Positions 29,347 to 38,857 of a DNA stretch of 64,000 nucleotides are shown one piece after another (the stretch's first letter is position 1; every line of letters begins with the position of its first letter). The translations under genes and the position numbers were made by a program. The notes under the pieces are model-generated. The model saw nothing but the letters and a program-made list of their open reading frames with translations, was not told where the DNA came from and ran no database searches. This stretch comes from Dyadobacter sp. NIV53 (GTDB lineage Bacteria; Bacteroidota; Bacteroidia; Cytophagales; Spirosomataceae), in NCBI RefSeq assembly GCF_019711195.1, contig NZ_CP081299.1:1302001-1366000 (forward strand), read 5' to 3'.

Positions 29347-29726
29347 TTAAGCAATCGCTGTTCTTTTCTCAATCCAGTCAATAATAGACTCTGCGTCTTC
29401 TAATCCGGCCTTGGCAACTTTGACATTTGGATTTCCTTCATAACTCATGGAAAGATGAAGTGTATCATAAGCTGCCACGAACGACGTTAAAAGTTTTTTA
29501 TCAAAAGCTGATAATTGCTCTGTATACCAATCAACATGCTTTCTGCCTTTACTCTTTTTCCCCAAATAGGAATCCAGAGCTACAATGACACCTGCATAAG
29601 CTGCATGCCCTGCTAATTTTACGTATTTTTTATCCTGATAATATCCATCTTCTTTTTGAGCCTTTCACTCAAAATTTCCTTTGCATTGTCTAGATACCTT
29701 CTGGCTTCCTGAATAATATTGTTCAT
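29347..29726 (-). CDS. DUF5618-like four-helix protein in the suf run (one frame break)
   Basis: Starting at ATG 29726 (MNNIIQEARRYLDNAKEIL), the frame is lost in a short A run (29663-29665). One added A gives a continuous 126-residue protein through KEDGYYQDKKYVKLAGHAAY to the stop at 29347. The pattern of a YLDNAKE helix followed by KYVKLAGHAAYAGV resembles DUF5618, a HEPN-like helical bundle often seen next to other Bacteroidota genes. No nuclease motif is evident. It lies between sufS and sufE, and a role in Fe-S assembly is only suggested by position. Confidence 0.6.
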
Positions 29727-29761
29727 TCTCAGTTTGCTGATATATGTTTAGTAACAAATTC

Positions 29762-30998
29762 TCAGCTCAGCATTCTTTTCACCTTATGTAATCCATTTAT
29801 AAAAAGATCAACTTCTTCAATTGTGTTGTAAACAGCAAAAGAAGCTCTGGTGGTTCCTGTAATCCCAAAACGCTGCATAAGAGGCTGTGTACAATGATGC
29901 CCTGTACGTACTGCTATTCCCTGCTGATCAAGGATCACACCAATATCCTGATGGTGAATTCCTTCTATAACAAATGATACCACACTTACTTTTTCCTTCT
30001 GCATTACCAATTATCCTCAACCCATCTATTTCCAGCAAAGCATTTGTTGCATGCTCCAGCAACTCGTGTTCATGACTGGCAATATTATCTTTTCCCAATG
30101 TATCTACATAATCCAAAGCATATTTAGCAGCGATTACATCTGCGATATTAGGCGTACCTGCTTCAAATTTGTAGGGTAATTCGTTGTAAGTTGTTTTAGC
30201 AAATGTTACTTCCTTAATCATCTCCCCACCACCACGATATGGCGGCATTGCATCAAGCAATTCCTTTTTGCCAAACAAAATACCCATTCCGGTAGGGCCA
30301 TAAATCTTATGCAATGACAAGGCATAGAAATCACAATCAAGGTCCTGCACATCAATGGTAATATGAGAACTGGCCTGTGCACCGTCAATAAGTACCTTTG
30401 CACCAACTTCGTGTGCTTTTTTTATAATTTCTTTAATTGGGTTAATGGTACCCAATGCATTAGAAACATGCACTATAGATACAAATTTTGTTCTGTCTGT
30501 AAGCAGTTTCTCATATTCATCCATCAAAAGTTCACCATCATCATTGATCGGAATAACTTTTAAAATGCATCCTTTTTCCTCACACAGCATTTGCCAGGGC
30601 ACAATATTGGAATGGTGCTCCATGGTGCTGATAATAATTTCATCACCTTCTTTTAAAAACTTCCTGCCATAAGTCTGAGCTATCAGATTGATGCTATCCG
30701 TAGTTCCATAAGTAAAAATGACTTCCTCGGAAAGCGGCGCATTGATAAATTTCTGCAAACGCCGACGCGAATCTTCAAAAGCGGACGTAGCTTTTTCCGC
30801 CAAATGGTGAATTCCGCGGTGAATATTTGCATTATAATGCTCATAATATCCCGCCAGGGCATCCAAAACCATCCTAGGCTTCTGAGTTGTAGCGGCGTTA
30901 TCGAAGTAAACGAGTTGTTTCCCGTTAATAACTTCATTCAGAATCGGGAAATCATTTCTAATGGATACTATATCAAGAACTTTTTCGGAAGCTATCAT
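29762..30998 (-). CDS. sufS: Cysteine desulfurase SufS (one frame break)
   Basis: SufS is the PLP-dependent group II desulfurase that releases sulfur from cysteine for Fe-S clusters. Two frames rebuild about 411 residues: YFDNAATTQKP, TMEHHSNIVPW, the PLP lysine in SLHKIYGPTG, and the catalytic Cys in AVRTGHHCTQP. The frame break is in an A5 run (T5 at 29990-29994); removing one base joins NAEGK to VSVVSF. As sufS is normally essential, a sequencing error is far more likely than decay. It is encoded 72 bases after sufD. Confidence 0.93.
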
Positions 30999-31070
30999 AT
31001 TTACTCATGTTAATGGAAAAGCAGGTTGTAGTACATACAGTCTTACTCCAGTTTAATCAGGAAACAAGAA

Positions 31071-32390
31071 CTATTTTTCAGTCAGTTTCTCTGCAATTAC
31101 ACCTTCCAGATATTCACGGATAGAGTCAATCTTTATTTGTGAAACCACATCAGCACAAAAAGCAAACATTAATAATGACATTGCTTCCGGTTTGGATATT
31201 CCACGTGACCGCATGTAAAATAATGCCTCTTCATCAATTTGCCCGGTAGTAGTTCCATGTGAACATTTCACATCGTCAGCATATATTTCCAGCTGAGGTT
31301 TCGTGTTCATTGTGGCTTCGGTGGAAAGCACAATATTTTTACACGACTGAAAAGCATTGGTTTTCTGGGCATCAGGGCGAACGAATATTTTTCCGTTAAA
31401 AACACCTTTTGACTTATCTCTCAGAATACCTTTATACAATTCATTGCTTTGAGAATTGGGTTTGCAATGATCCGCTACTGTATGATTGTCAACATGTTGT
31501 GTTCCATCTGGAAAATACAGCCCATACATATGCGCCTCACAATGTTCACCATCAATAATAATATTCAGATTGTTACGCGTAAAATGTCCGTTTAAGGTGA
31601 CGGTTCCAGCGTAAAATTGCGAATTGTCCAGCATGCGAATCTGAGTGGTTCCAATGTGGTAAGCCTTTTCGCTTTCATTCTGTACTTTATAATACTCCAC
31701 ACCTGAATCTTTTTCCATGTGGATTTCAGTAACTGTATTCGTAAAAGAGCGTTCAGTACCTAACGTCCTGAATGCTTCCGCCACTTTCACATGTGCATTA
31801 CGGCCAACTGCAATAATATTGCGCGGCTGGCTTCCTACATTTTGAGTACGTGCATCGCTCACAAAACGAAGAATTACAGGATGTTCAACAGTTTGGTTCT
31901 CAGGAATATGGATGAACAAACCATCATGCGCAAATGCAGTATTTAAAGCTGTAAATGCATCAGTGTCGTCTTTTACAAGCTCATCAAAATAAGTATTGAC
32001 AAGTGTAGGGTTCTTTTTGTAAGCATTTTGTAAAGAATCAATAATAATCTGATCCGATGAGGAAACAATCCTGGATAATTCAGGATGGAAGTGGCCATTT
32101 ACAAAATACAAGATATTGGCAACATGCTCCGGAATATTCAGATCTTCAAGATCAGCAATTTCCAAAGAGCTTACTGCATTAAAATTATATGATTCGCTGA
32201 TCAGTTCCCTGACATTACTGTACTTCCATTCTTCATTTTTAGGAGTAGGAAACCCGAGTAAGTCGAATCGGGCAAGAGCAGCACGTTTTTTCTGGTGAAA
32301 AGCTGAACTCGCTTCACCATTCATTACTAATTCCTTTGCATAGAAATCAGCAACTAATTTTGTTTTTAAATCTATTGTTTCAGTACTCAT
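31071..32390 (-). CDS. sufD: Fe-S cluster assembly protein SufD
   Basis: This 439-residue SufBCD scaffold component has the right-handed beta-helix core and C-terminal helices of the SufB/SufD family. Visible segments are PTPKNEEWKYSNV near the N-terminus, the DNHTVADHCKPNSQSNELYKG region, FQSCKNIVLS and DVKCSHGTTTGQIDEEALFYMRSRGI at the C-terminus. The N-terminal layout and lack of the SufB cysteine set mark it as SufD, not SufB. It is encoded 75 bases downstream of sufC. Confidence 0.95.
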   Translation of the reverse strand: MSTETIDLKTKLVADFYAKELVMNGEASSAFHQKKRAALARFDLLGFPTPKNEEWKYSNVRELISESYNFNAVSSLEIADLEDLNIPEHVANILYFVNGHFHPELSRIVSSSDQIIIDSLQNAYKKNPTLVNTYFDELVKDDTDAFTALNTAFAHDGLFIHIPENQTVEHPVILRFVSDARTQNVGSQPRNIIAVGRNAHVKVAEAFRTLGTERSFTNTVTEIHMEKDSGVEYYKVQNESEKAYHIGTTQIRMLDNSQFYAGTVTLNGHFTRNNLNIIIDGEHCEAHMYGLYFPDGTQHVDNHTVADHCKPNSQSNELYKGILRDKSKGVFNGKIFVRPDAQKTNAFQSCKNIVLSTEATMNTKPQLEIYADDVKCSHGTTTGQIDEEALFYMRSRGISKPEAMSLLMFAFCADVVSQIKIDSIREYLEGVIAEKLTEK

Positions 32391-32465
32391 TCCTTAATCT
32401 GGGTAATTGGTATTGGAAAATTGTAAAAAGCTATTGATCCGGCACACAGATCAATGCGAATTTTC

Positions 32466-33224
32466 TTAGCTTATTGCTTCGACTTCTGCCTTAATCCAAT
32501 CGTATCCTTTTTCTTCCAATTCGAAGGCAAGTTCTTTCGTTCCTGACTTCACAATTCTCCCTTTGTACAATACGTGTACGTAATCAGGAACAATGTAATC
32601 CAGCAAGCGCTGATAATGCGTCACCACAATGGCAGAGCGATCCGGAGAACGAAGCGAGTTAACTCCCTCTGCTACAATACGTAAAGCATCAATATCCAAA
32701 CCAGAATCTGTTTCGTCCAGAATAGCAAGCTTTGGTTCAAGCACAGCCATTTGGAATATTTCATTACGTTTTTTTTCTCCTCCCGAAAATCCTTCATTTA
32801 GAGCACGTTTCAGCAGAGAATCATTCATACTAACCAATTTTGCTTTTTCACGTACCATTTTCAAAAACTGGGCTGCATCCAAAGGACTTTCTCCTTTATA
32901 CTTACGTATTTCATTAACAGCCGTTTTAAGAAAATTAATTGTAGTAACACCCGGGATTTCAACAGGATACTGAAATGCAAGAAAAATTCCTTCTGCGGCT
33001 CTTTCTTCTGCTGCCATTTCCAGCAGGTCTTTACCTAAAAACGATACACTGCCAGTTGTCACTTCATATTCTTCTCTTCCTGCCAAAACCGACGCCAAAG
33101 TACTTTTTCCGGAACCATTTGGCCCCATAATAGCATGCACTTCACCCGGCCTGATCGTCAAATTGATACCTTTTAATATTTCTTTGCCTTCAATGGAGGC
33201 ACGTAATTCGTTAATAGAGAGCAT
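32466..33224 (-). CDS. sufC: Fe-S cluster assembly ATPase SufC
   Basis: This 252-residue ABC-type ATPase drives the SufBCD scaffold. Walker A is GPNGSGKST (residues 35-43), the signature region is GFSGGEKKRNEIFQ, and Walker B is LAILDETDSGLDIDALR, all characteristic of SufC. It is the first gene of the run, since a promoter box lies just upstream and the next gene is divergent. The usual sufB neighbour is absent. Confidence 0.95.
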   Translation of the reverse strand: MLSINELRASIEGKEILKGINLTIRPGEVHAIMGPNGSGKSTLASVLAGREEYEVTTGSVSFLGKDLLEMAAEERAAEGIFLAFQYPVEIPGVTTINFLKTAVNEIRKYKGESPLDAAQFLKMVREKAKLVSMNDSLLKRALNEGFSGGEKKRNEIFQMAVLEPKLAILDETDSGLDIDALRIVAEGVNSLRSPDRSAIVVTHYQRLLDYIVPDYVHVLYKGRIVKSGTKELAFELEEKGYDWIKAEVEAIS

Positions 33225-33266
33225 ACTAAATTTATACTTTTATATGTAGTTCGTGGTAATTTACCG

Positions 33267-33274
33267 CAAAAGTA
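33267..33274 (-). promoter_or_regulatory. Probable -7 box of the suf operon
   Basis: TACTTTTG on the minus strand fits TAnnTTTG and lies 43 bases before the sufC ATG. The -33 region is not a clear match. It indicates that sufC is the first gene of the transcript. Confidence 0.4.
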
Positions 33275-33471
33275 GTAAGCTTTGGTGGTATTTTAAAATA
33301 ACTACCAGGCCCGTAGCCACCTTATGTTTGCATATTCTATAACCTTTTTACCAGCTAGCCCGTTCCTTTTTTTGTATATTTTAATCTTAAAATACAGCTT
33401 GTTTAACGTGTATAACTTTTAAATAAAGAATATAGCTTTTACTTTGCACAAAAAGCACTTCATAAATCTGT

Positions 33472-34923
33472 ATGAAAGCAACTATGGTTGAATCCCCTGT
33501 TATCAAAGTTTCTTCTGAAACAGCTACGTTAAAAAGATTACTGATCCATAGTCCTGACAGAGGTTTGGGCAAGGTAGTACCATCCAAAGCGCAAGACTGG
33601 TTATTCGAAGATATCGTTCATCTGGATACCATGCGCCGTTACGAATATGATTATTATGTAAAACTGCTTCTCTACTTTCTTGATCCGGATAAGATCAAAG
33701 GAAAACTTGAAGAAATTGATAATGATCCGTCACGGTCGTTTTATATTCCGGGCAGCAAAAATTATTTCGATTCGGATAAAGTAATTGATATTCAAAAGTT
33801 ATTGGGAGAAATTCTGGAACTGGAAACAGTTCGTGTAAAACTTACAGCAGCTATTTGCGGTATTGAAAAATGCTCGTTTCAAACCCAGCAGGAACTCAAC
33901 ACGTATGATCCGCATGAACTGGCAAAAATATTCATTTCAGGCTCTTATTCTGATAAAAGGATGCTGTTTGCCCCGCTGCCAAACCTGATTTTTATGCGGG
34001 ACATTGGTATTGTTATTAATGAATATATCCTGTTGAATAAACCTGCGAAAACGGCACGAACCAGAGAATCCATACTTGCCCAGTTCGTGTTTTTTTATCA
34101 TCCGATGTTTGCCGATATTAAAGACAATATCATTGAAATACCTGATAATGAGCGGCACTTTTTACTACCGGATGATGAAAAAGCAAGTGATTTTAACCGG
34201 TGTACACTGGAAGGAGGTGATGTCATGATGGTTTCTGCCAAACATCTGCTGATCGGATGTAGTGAAAGGACTTCCATTTACGCTGCCCAGCAGGCAATGA
34301 AAGTCCTTTTTGAACGAGATATCATCAACACGATAACGATAATAAAAATCCCAAAGAAACGGGACTACATGCACATTGATACCATATTTACGCAGGTAAA
34401 AACAAATATCTGGGTATTGCTTGGCTCATTGGCCAGAACTGGTGATGAAGCAAAAAAGAAGGATGTTCTGCACTTTTTTGCACCAAAAGAAGTAAACCAC
34501 GAATTCAGGATTCTTCAATTTAAAAAAGGACAGGAAGACAAACCCAGGGAAATAGAAAACCTGGAAGACCTTCTGTCAGATATCAGTATCAATGAACTGG
34601 GAAGTACTGAAAAAGTACGCTTTATTTATTCGGGTAACAACGAATTTCCATACGGTGAACGTGAACAATGGACCGATTCCTGCAATTTACTGGCTGTGAA
34701 AGACGGAGTAGTAATTGGCTACGACAGGAACGACAAAACACTCGACGCCTTTCGTAATGAAGGTTTCCGGATTATCAGTGCCAAAGATCTAATTGATAAA
34801 TTTGAGCAGAATGAACTATTGCCTGATACTTTAACGAACACATTTATAACACTTCCCTCTGCTGAACTTTCAAGAGCAAGAGGAGGATCACATTGCATGA
34901 GCATGCCAATTTTACGGGAATAA
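33472..34923 (+). CDS. Arginine deiminase family protein
   Basis: The 483-residue pentein-fold hydrolase should convert arginine to citrulline and ammonia. Conserved parts are LPNLIFMRDIG, the substrate aspartate region CTLEGGDVMM, the His-Asp motif MHIDTIFT and the catalytic Cys in GGSHCMSMPI near the end. It is longer than classical ArcA (about 400-420) because of helical insertions between residues 60 and 150. The gene directly downstream is ctlX, a citrulline hydrolase, so the two may form a deiminase/citrulline-breakdown pathway. It is divergent from the suf genes. Confidence 0.85.
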   Translation: MKATMVESPVIKVSSETATLKRLLIHSPDRGLGKVVPSKAQDWLFEDIVHLDTMRRYEYDYYVKLLLYFLDPDKIKGKLEEIDNDPSRSFYIPGSKNYFDSDKVIDIQKLLGEILELETVRVKLTAAICGIEKCSFQTQQELNTYDPHELAKIFISGSYSDKRMLFAPLPNLIFMRDIGIVINEYILLNKPAKTARTRESILAQFVFFYHPMFADIKDNIIEIPDNERHFLLPDDEKASDFNRCTLEGGDVMMVSAKHLLIGCSERTSIYAAQQAMKVLFERDIINTITIIKIPKKRDYMHIDTIFTQVKTNIWVLLGSLARTGDEAKKKDVLHFFAPKEVNHEFRILQFKKGQEDKPREIENLEDLLSDISINELGSTEKVRFIYSGNNEFPYGEREQWTDSCNLLAVKDGVVIGYDRNDKTLDAFRNEGFRIISAKDLIDKFEQNELLPDTLTNTFITLPSAELSRARGGSHCMSMPILRE

Positions 34924-34985
34924 TTATCTTGGAAAAAGACCATTGTTTTCATAAATTGCAATATAATAAACTAATAAATACTCCT

Positions 34986-35942
34986 ATGCGTACGATAACT
35001 TCAACTGCTCAGTTACAGCCGCAGTCGACTTCCCATATCATGATGATACGGCCAGCTCAATTCGGATTTAATGCTGAAACTGCTGAAAGCAATAAATTTC
35101 AACGGGACAGCTCTGCTCAGAATACACTCGATTATGCACAGCAGCAGGCAAGAGAGGAATTCGACCTGATGATTTCCCAGATGGAAAAAACGGGCATTGA
35201 TGTCAATGTTTTTGAAGATAATGATGATAAATACCGTCCTGATGCTGTTTTTTCAAATAACTGGGTTTCTTTTCACCAAAGTGGCAAGGTTGTACTTTAT
35301 CCGATGATGGCCGAAAACCGTAGAAATGAACGCAGGCTGGATATCATTGAAGATCTGAAAAAAGATTTTAAAGTTGAAGAAATTATTGACCTGACTTATT
35401 TCGAAGAACAGGGCAAGTTTTTGGAAGGAACCGGAAGTATGGTTCTGGACAGAAGATATAAAATTGCTTATGCCTGTTTATCACCACGTACACACCCGGA
35501 AGTACTCGAAGCATTTGCACAAGCCCTAGGTTATGAAGTAATAAGTTTTACCGCTTCAGACGAAAATGACAATTTGATTTACCATACCAATGTATTAATG
35601 TGTGTAGGCGATATTTTTGCAGTTGTTTGCCTTTCAGCTATTAAAGACCCGGATGAGCGGCAAATGGTCAGATCAACCTTGGAAGACACCAATAAATACA
35701 TTATCGATATATCCCTGGATCAGATGAACCATTTTGCGGGCAATATGCTGATGGTGCGAAATAAGAAACAGGAAAAGTTTGTTATCATGTCCACGCAGGC
35801 TTATGAATCGCTTTCTAAAAAACAAAGGGAGGTCTTAAATGATTATGCACGGATTGCCCACACAGATTTATCTTTTATCGAAGGAAATGGCGGAGGTTCA
35901 GCACGCTGCATGATGACCGAGATACACTTACCTTTAAAGTAA
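34986..35942 (+). CDS. ctlX: Citrulline utilization hydrolase CtlX
   Basis: The 318-residue amidinotransferase-type pentein begins best at ATG 34986 (MRTITSTAQLQPQS); a longer frame from 34893 would overlap the deiminase gene. Conserved segments: MIRPAQFGFN, PDAVFSNNWVSFH, FLEGTGSMVLDR, YHTNVLMCVGD and the catalytic Cys in GGGSARCMMTEIHLP. CtlX hydrolyses citrulline to ornithine, so together with the deiminase it would release ammonia from arginine. The gene ends at a strong bidirectional terminator. Confidence 0.88.
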   Translation: MRTITSTAQLQPQSTSHIMMIRPAQFGFNAETAESNKFQRDSSAQNTLDYAQQQAREEFDLMISQMEKTGIDVNVFEDNDDKYRPDAVFSNNWVSFHQSGKVVLYPMMAENRRNERRLDIIEDLKKDFKVEEIIDLTYFEEQGKFLEGTGSMVLDRRYKIAYACLSPRTHPEVLEAFAQALGYEVISFTASDENDNLIYHTNVLMCVGDIFAVVCLSAIKDPDERQMVRSTLEDTNKYIIDISLDQMNHFAGNMLMVRNKKQEKFVIMSTQAYESLSKKQREVLNDYARIAHTDLSFIEGNGGGSARCMMTEIHLPLK

Positions 35943-35977
35943 GATTTGGAAGTTATTAAAAAGATGTCAAGTCAAAA

Positions 35978-36010
35978 AAAGAAGTCAACTTTTAAAAAGT
36001 TGACTTCTTT
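35978..36010. terminator. Bidirectional terminator after ctlX
   Basis: A perfect 15-bp inverted repeat (35978-35992 / 35996-36010) with a 3-base loop is flanked by an A-run on the left and a T-run on the right. It ends ctlX from the left and the coiled-coil lipoprotein gene from the right. Confidence 0.75.
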
Positions 36011-36033
36011 CCTTCAGTATTACGGGTTAAATT

Positions 36034-36492
36034 TTAATCCTTCAGATCAGCTTTAACTTTATCAATTTTGTTTTTCGTATTTGCCTTGAATGTATCCCAT
36101 TTATCCGCAGTTTCGGATTGAACATCTTTCCAGGACGCTTGAAGATCTTCTTTCTCTTCGTTTAATTCTTTTTTACGCTCCTGCCATTTAGCTTTTTCTT
36201 TTTCAGTAGCTTTATCCATTTTGGCGTCAGCCTCTTCTATTTTTTTATCAATATTTTTGACTGCATCATCGATATCGGCTTTAAGAGCATCTTTATCTGC
36301 TTTTACTTTATCTTCAAATTCGTTGCCTGCTTCTTTAATATCTTCTTTTGCATCTGCAACATTTTCGTCCATATCATTTTTTGCTTCTTCTGCGGTTTCA
36401 TTGGCAGATTCTTTGGTTTTCTCAGAACAGCTGGTAAAAGTTAATGTCCCAACCATTAGTAATGAAGCAACTAAATAAGTGATCTTTTTCAT
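36034..36492 (-). CDS. Coiled-coil lipoprotein
   Basis: The 152-residue form starts at ATG 36492 (MKKITYLVASLLM); a longer frame from 36570 has no signal-like start and is not preferred. The lipobox TFTSC places Cys at residue 21. The mature part is almost entirely charged and helical, rich in K, E, D and A, with heptad-like repeats (DMDENVADAKEDIKEAGNE, EEADAKMDKATEKEKAKWQ). This resembles small periplasmic or outer-membrane coiled-coil lipoproteins. No function can be assigned. Confidence 0.8.
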   Translation of the reverse strand: MKKITYLVASLLMVGTLTFTSCSEKTKESANETAEEAKNDMDENVADAKEDIKEAGNEFEDKVKADKDALKADIDDAVKNIDKKIEEADAKMDKATEKEKAKWQERKKELNEEKEDLQASWKDVQSETADKWDTFKANTKNKIDKVKADLKD

Positions 36493-36715
36493 TTTTTCTG
36501 TGTTTATTTTAATATTATATCCCGCTATATTAATAATAGCTAATTCATTTACTGCACTAGAAAAATCCAACCAATACTAATTTTGTACTAATTGTATAAA
36601 TTTTGTAGAAATAAGTCCTCAAAGTTGTACCTTTTAAAGTAAAGTACCCACAAAATCTGCCGGAATGATATTCAATGGTTAAGTCTCGGTTCTGCTTTCA
36701 ACACCAATTTTTGGA

Positions 36716-36723
36716 TAACTTTG
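36716..36723 (+). promoter_or_regulatory. Probable -7 box of the TonB-receptor gene
   Basis: TAACTTTG matches TAnnTTTG and lies 53 bases before the ATG at 36776. No clear -33 TTG was found at 19-21 bases. Confidence 0.35.
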
Positions 36724-36775
36724 TATCCTGCTCCTACATAAGTTTTATACTTTACCAATGTTTCAATTAAGCATT

Positions 36776-38836
36776 ATGCAAAAATCAGGTTTACTCATTT
36801 TTCTCTTAATTTCAGTTTTAATCCATAAAACCGTTTTTGCTCAAACAGATTCTCTAACTTCAAAAACACTGGATGAAGTTACCATCAATGCCTTCGAGTC
36901 TAAAACAAATGCTTTATCAACGACAGCAACAGTCGGGCTACTCACAACAAAATCGCTGGAACGTTATTCTCCCACTACCTGGACTAACGCGATAAATGTC
37001 ATTGCCGGTGTCAGAATGGAAGAGAGGTCACCGGGAAGTTACCGTTTCTCTATTCGTGGCAGCATGCTTCGCTCTCCTTTTGGAATACGCAACGTCAAGT
37101 TCTACTGGAACGGAATACCCTTCACTGATGCTGGTGGCAATACGCCCCTGAACTCTCTGGATTTTAATGCCGTACAAAATATGCAAATTATAAAAGGCCC
37201 GGGCAGCAGCTTGTATGGAGCCGGAACTGGCGGTGTGGTTTTATTGCAAAGCCGTACCAGCAATAATGCCCAGAACCGCGCAGAGCAAAGTGTAGGATTT
37301 GGAAAATATGGTTTTCAAAGCAGAAGTACCAGCCTTGAACTTGGCGACATCAGCATTCAGTACGGCCATAGTGAACAGGATGGCTACCGTGATCACAGTG
37401 CAATGGGCCGCGACGCGATTCGCTTTTCGTCAACCAGCAAAATTGGTGAAAAAGGCATGTTATCCTTATTGGGTATGTATTCTGACCTGCATTATCAGAC
37501 ACCGGGGGGAATAAACCTGGCTCAATACCAGAATAATCCCCGGCTGGCGCGGCAATCTACACAGACGGTACCTGGAAGCGAAGCACAAAAAGCGGCTATT
37601 TATACCAAATTTGCTATGTTGGGCGGCAACTACTCCTTACGGCTTTCTGATAGCTGGACGCAGTCAAACGCACTTTATCTGACCACCAACGACTTTGCCA
37701 ATCCATTTATAGCCAATTACGAAAAACGGGACGAACTGGGAATCGGCGGAAGAAATATCTGGCAGAACATCTCTCAAATTGGCTCAGTCCGAACAAACTG
37801 GACAAGTGGATTTGAATGGCAATACAGTAAGTCGGCACAAAGGAATTATGATAATAAAGGTGGTATTCCCGATAAACAGCAAACTGTCGAAGATATCCGT
37901 ACGACCAATTTATCTGTTTTTAGTCAGCTGGAAGCGGTTTTATTCACTGATCTTACGGTTACTGCGGGATTAAGCTATAATACATCCCGTTACAGATATG
38001 AGCGTTTTTTCCTACTTCCCTATACCAACGAGCAGCGTACTTTTGATGGCATAGTTACTCCAAGAATTGCGCTTAATAAAGTAATTGCAAAAACCTGGGC
38101 GCTGACCGCTTCTTACAGTAGCGGATTTTCTCCACCAACGTTACAAGAAGTCCGCCCTTCGGCAGGAGGTTTTTACAAAGACCTGAATGCTGAAAAAGGA
38201 ATGAATACTGAAATTGGTATTCGTAAAATTGATAAAAATTTCAATGGAGGAATCAGTTTGTACAGCTTTGGATTACGACAAGCCATCGTGCGAAGAACCG
38301 ACGAAGCTGGTGCAGAATACTTTGTCAATGCAGGAAAAACGCGTCAAAATGGGCTGGAATGGAATCTATCCTATGACTTTTTGACCAATGCTCATCTACC
38401 TCTGACATTCCGGTTATGGAATTCAGGAACATGGACCAAATATACCTTCGAGGATTTCAAGCAGGCAGAAACAGACCTGAGTGGTAAACTTATTCCGGGA
38501 GTTCCCCGTTTTTCACAAAGTACAGGCTTGGATATATTGTTTAAGTATGGTTTTTCAGTATTTGCTACTTATCAGCATGGAGGTTCTTTTTATCTGAATG
38601 ATGCAAATACAGTTAAAAATACACCTTATAATCAATGGACCGCACGCGCTTCCTGGAAGAAAAACTGGGGATCACACTTTTATAGCGAATTATCAGCTTC
38701 CTTGGAAAAAGTAAATGCCGGAATTTACAATCTTGGCTACGACCTCAACGCTTTTGGAAACCGTTATTACAATTCAGCTCCAAAAAATAACCTGTGGGCA
38801 GGTGTGAAAGTCGGCTGGGAATGGGGAAGAAAATAA
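36776..38836 (+). CDS. TonB-dependent receptor
   Basis: The 686-residue outer-membrane receptor starts at ATG 36776 (MQKSGLLIFLLISV...), giving a normal signal peptide ending near VFAQ; an upstream ATG at 36758 adds six residues. The plug domain includes VTINAFESKTNALSTTATVG, PGSYRFSIRGSMLRSPFGI and MQIIKGPGSSLYGAGTGGVVLLQS. A 22-strand type barrel follows, with alternating aromatic residues to the terminal AGVKVGWEWGRK. It resembles FecA/CirA-type siderophore or metal receptors more than SusC proteins, since no carboxypeptidase-like domain precedes the plug. The ligand is unknown. Confidence 0.9.
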   Translation: MQKSGLLIFLLISVLIHKTVFAQTDSLTSKTLDEVTINAFESKTNALSTTATVGLLTTKSLERYSPTTWTNAINVIAGVRMEERSPGSYRFSIRGSMLRSPFGIRNVKFYWNGIPFTDAGGNTPLNSLDFNAVQNMQIIKGPGSSLYGAGTGGVVLLQSRTSNNAQNRAEQSVGFGKYGFQSRSTSLELGDISIQYGHSEQDGYRDHSAMGRDAIRFSSTSKIGEKGMLSLLGMYSDLHYQTPGGINLAQYQNNPRLARQSTQTVPGSEAQKAAIYTKFAMLGGNYSLRLSDSWTQSNALYLTTNDFANPFIANYEKRDELGIGGRNIWQNISQIGSVRTNWTSGFEWQYSKSAQRNYDNKGGIPDKQQTVEDIRTTNLSVFSQLEAVLFTDLTVTAGLSYNTSRYRYERFFLLPYTNEQRTFDGIVTPRIALNKVIAKTWALTASYSSGFSPPTLQEVRPSAGGFYKDLNAEKGMNTEIGIRKIDKNFNGGISLYSFGLRQAIVRRTDEAGAEYFVNAGKTRQNGLEWNLSYDFLTNAHLPLTFRLWNSGTWTKYTFEDFKQAETDLSGKLIPGVPRFSQSTGLDILFKYGFSVFATYQHGGSFYLNDANTVKNTPYNQWTARASWKKNWGSHFYSELSASLEKVNAGIYNLGYDLNAFGNRYYNSAPKNNLWAGVKVGWEWGRK

Positions 38837-38857
38837 TTAACAACTAACAATTAACCA

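Noticed and set aside
29762..30998. sufS as a true pseudogene
   Set aside because: All catalytic parts are intact on both sides of a one-base change in an A5 run, and the gene is usually essential.
34893..34985. Extended N-terminus of CtlX
   Set aside because: It would overlap the deiminase gene by 31 bases and has no similarity to the family; the ATG at 34986 gives the normal start.
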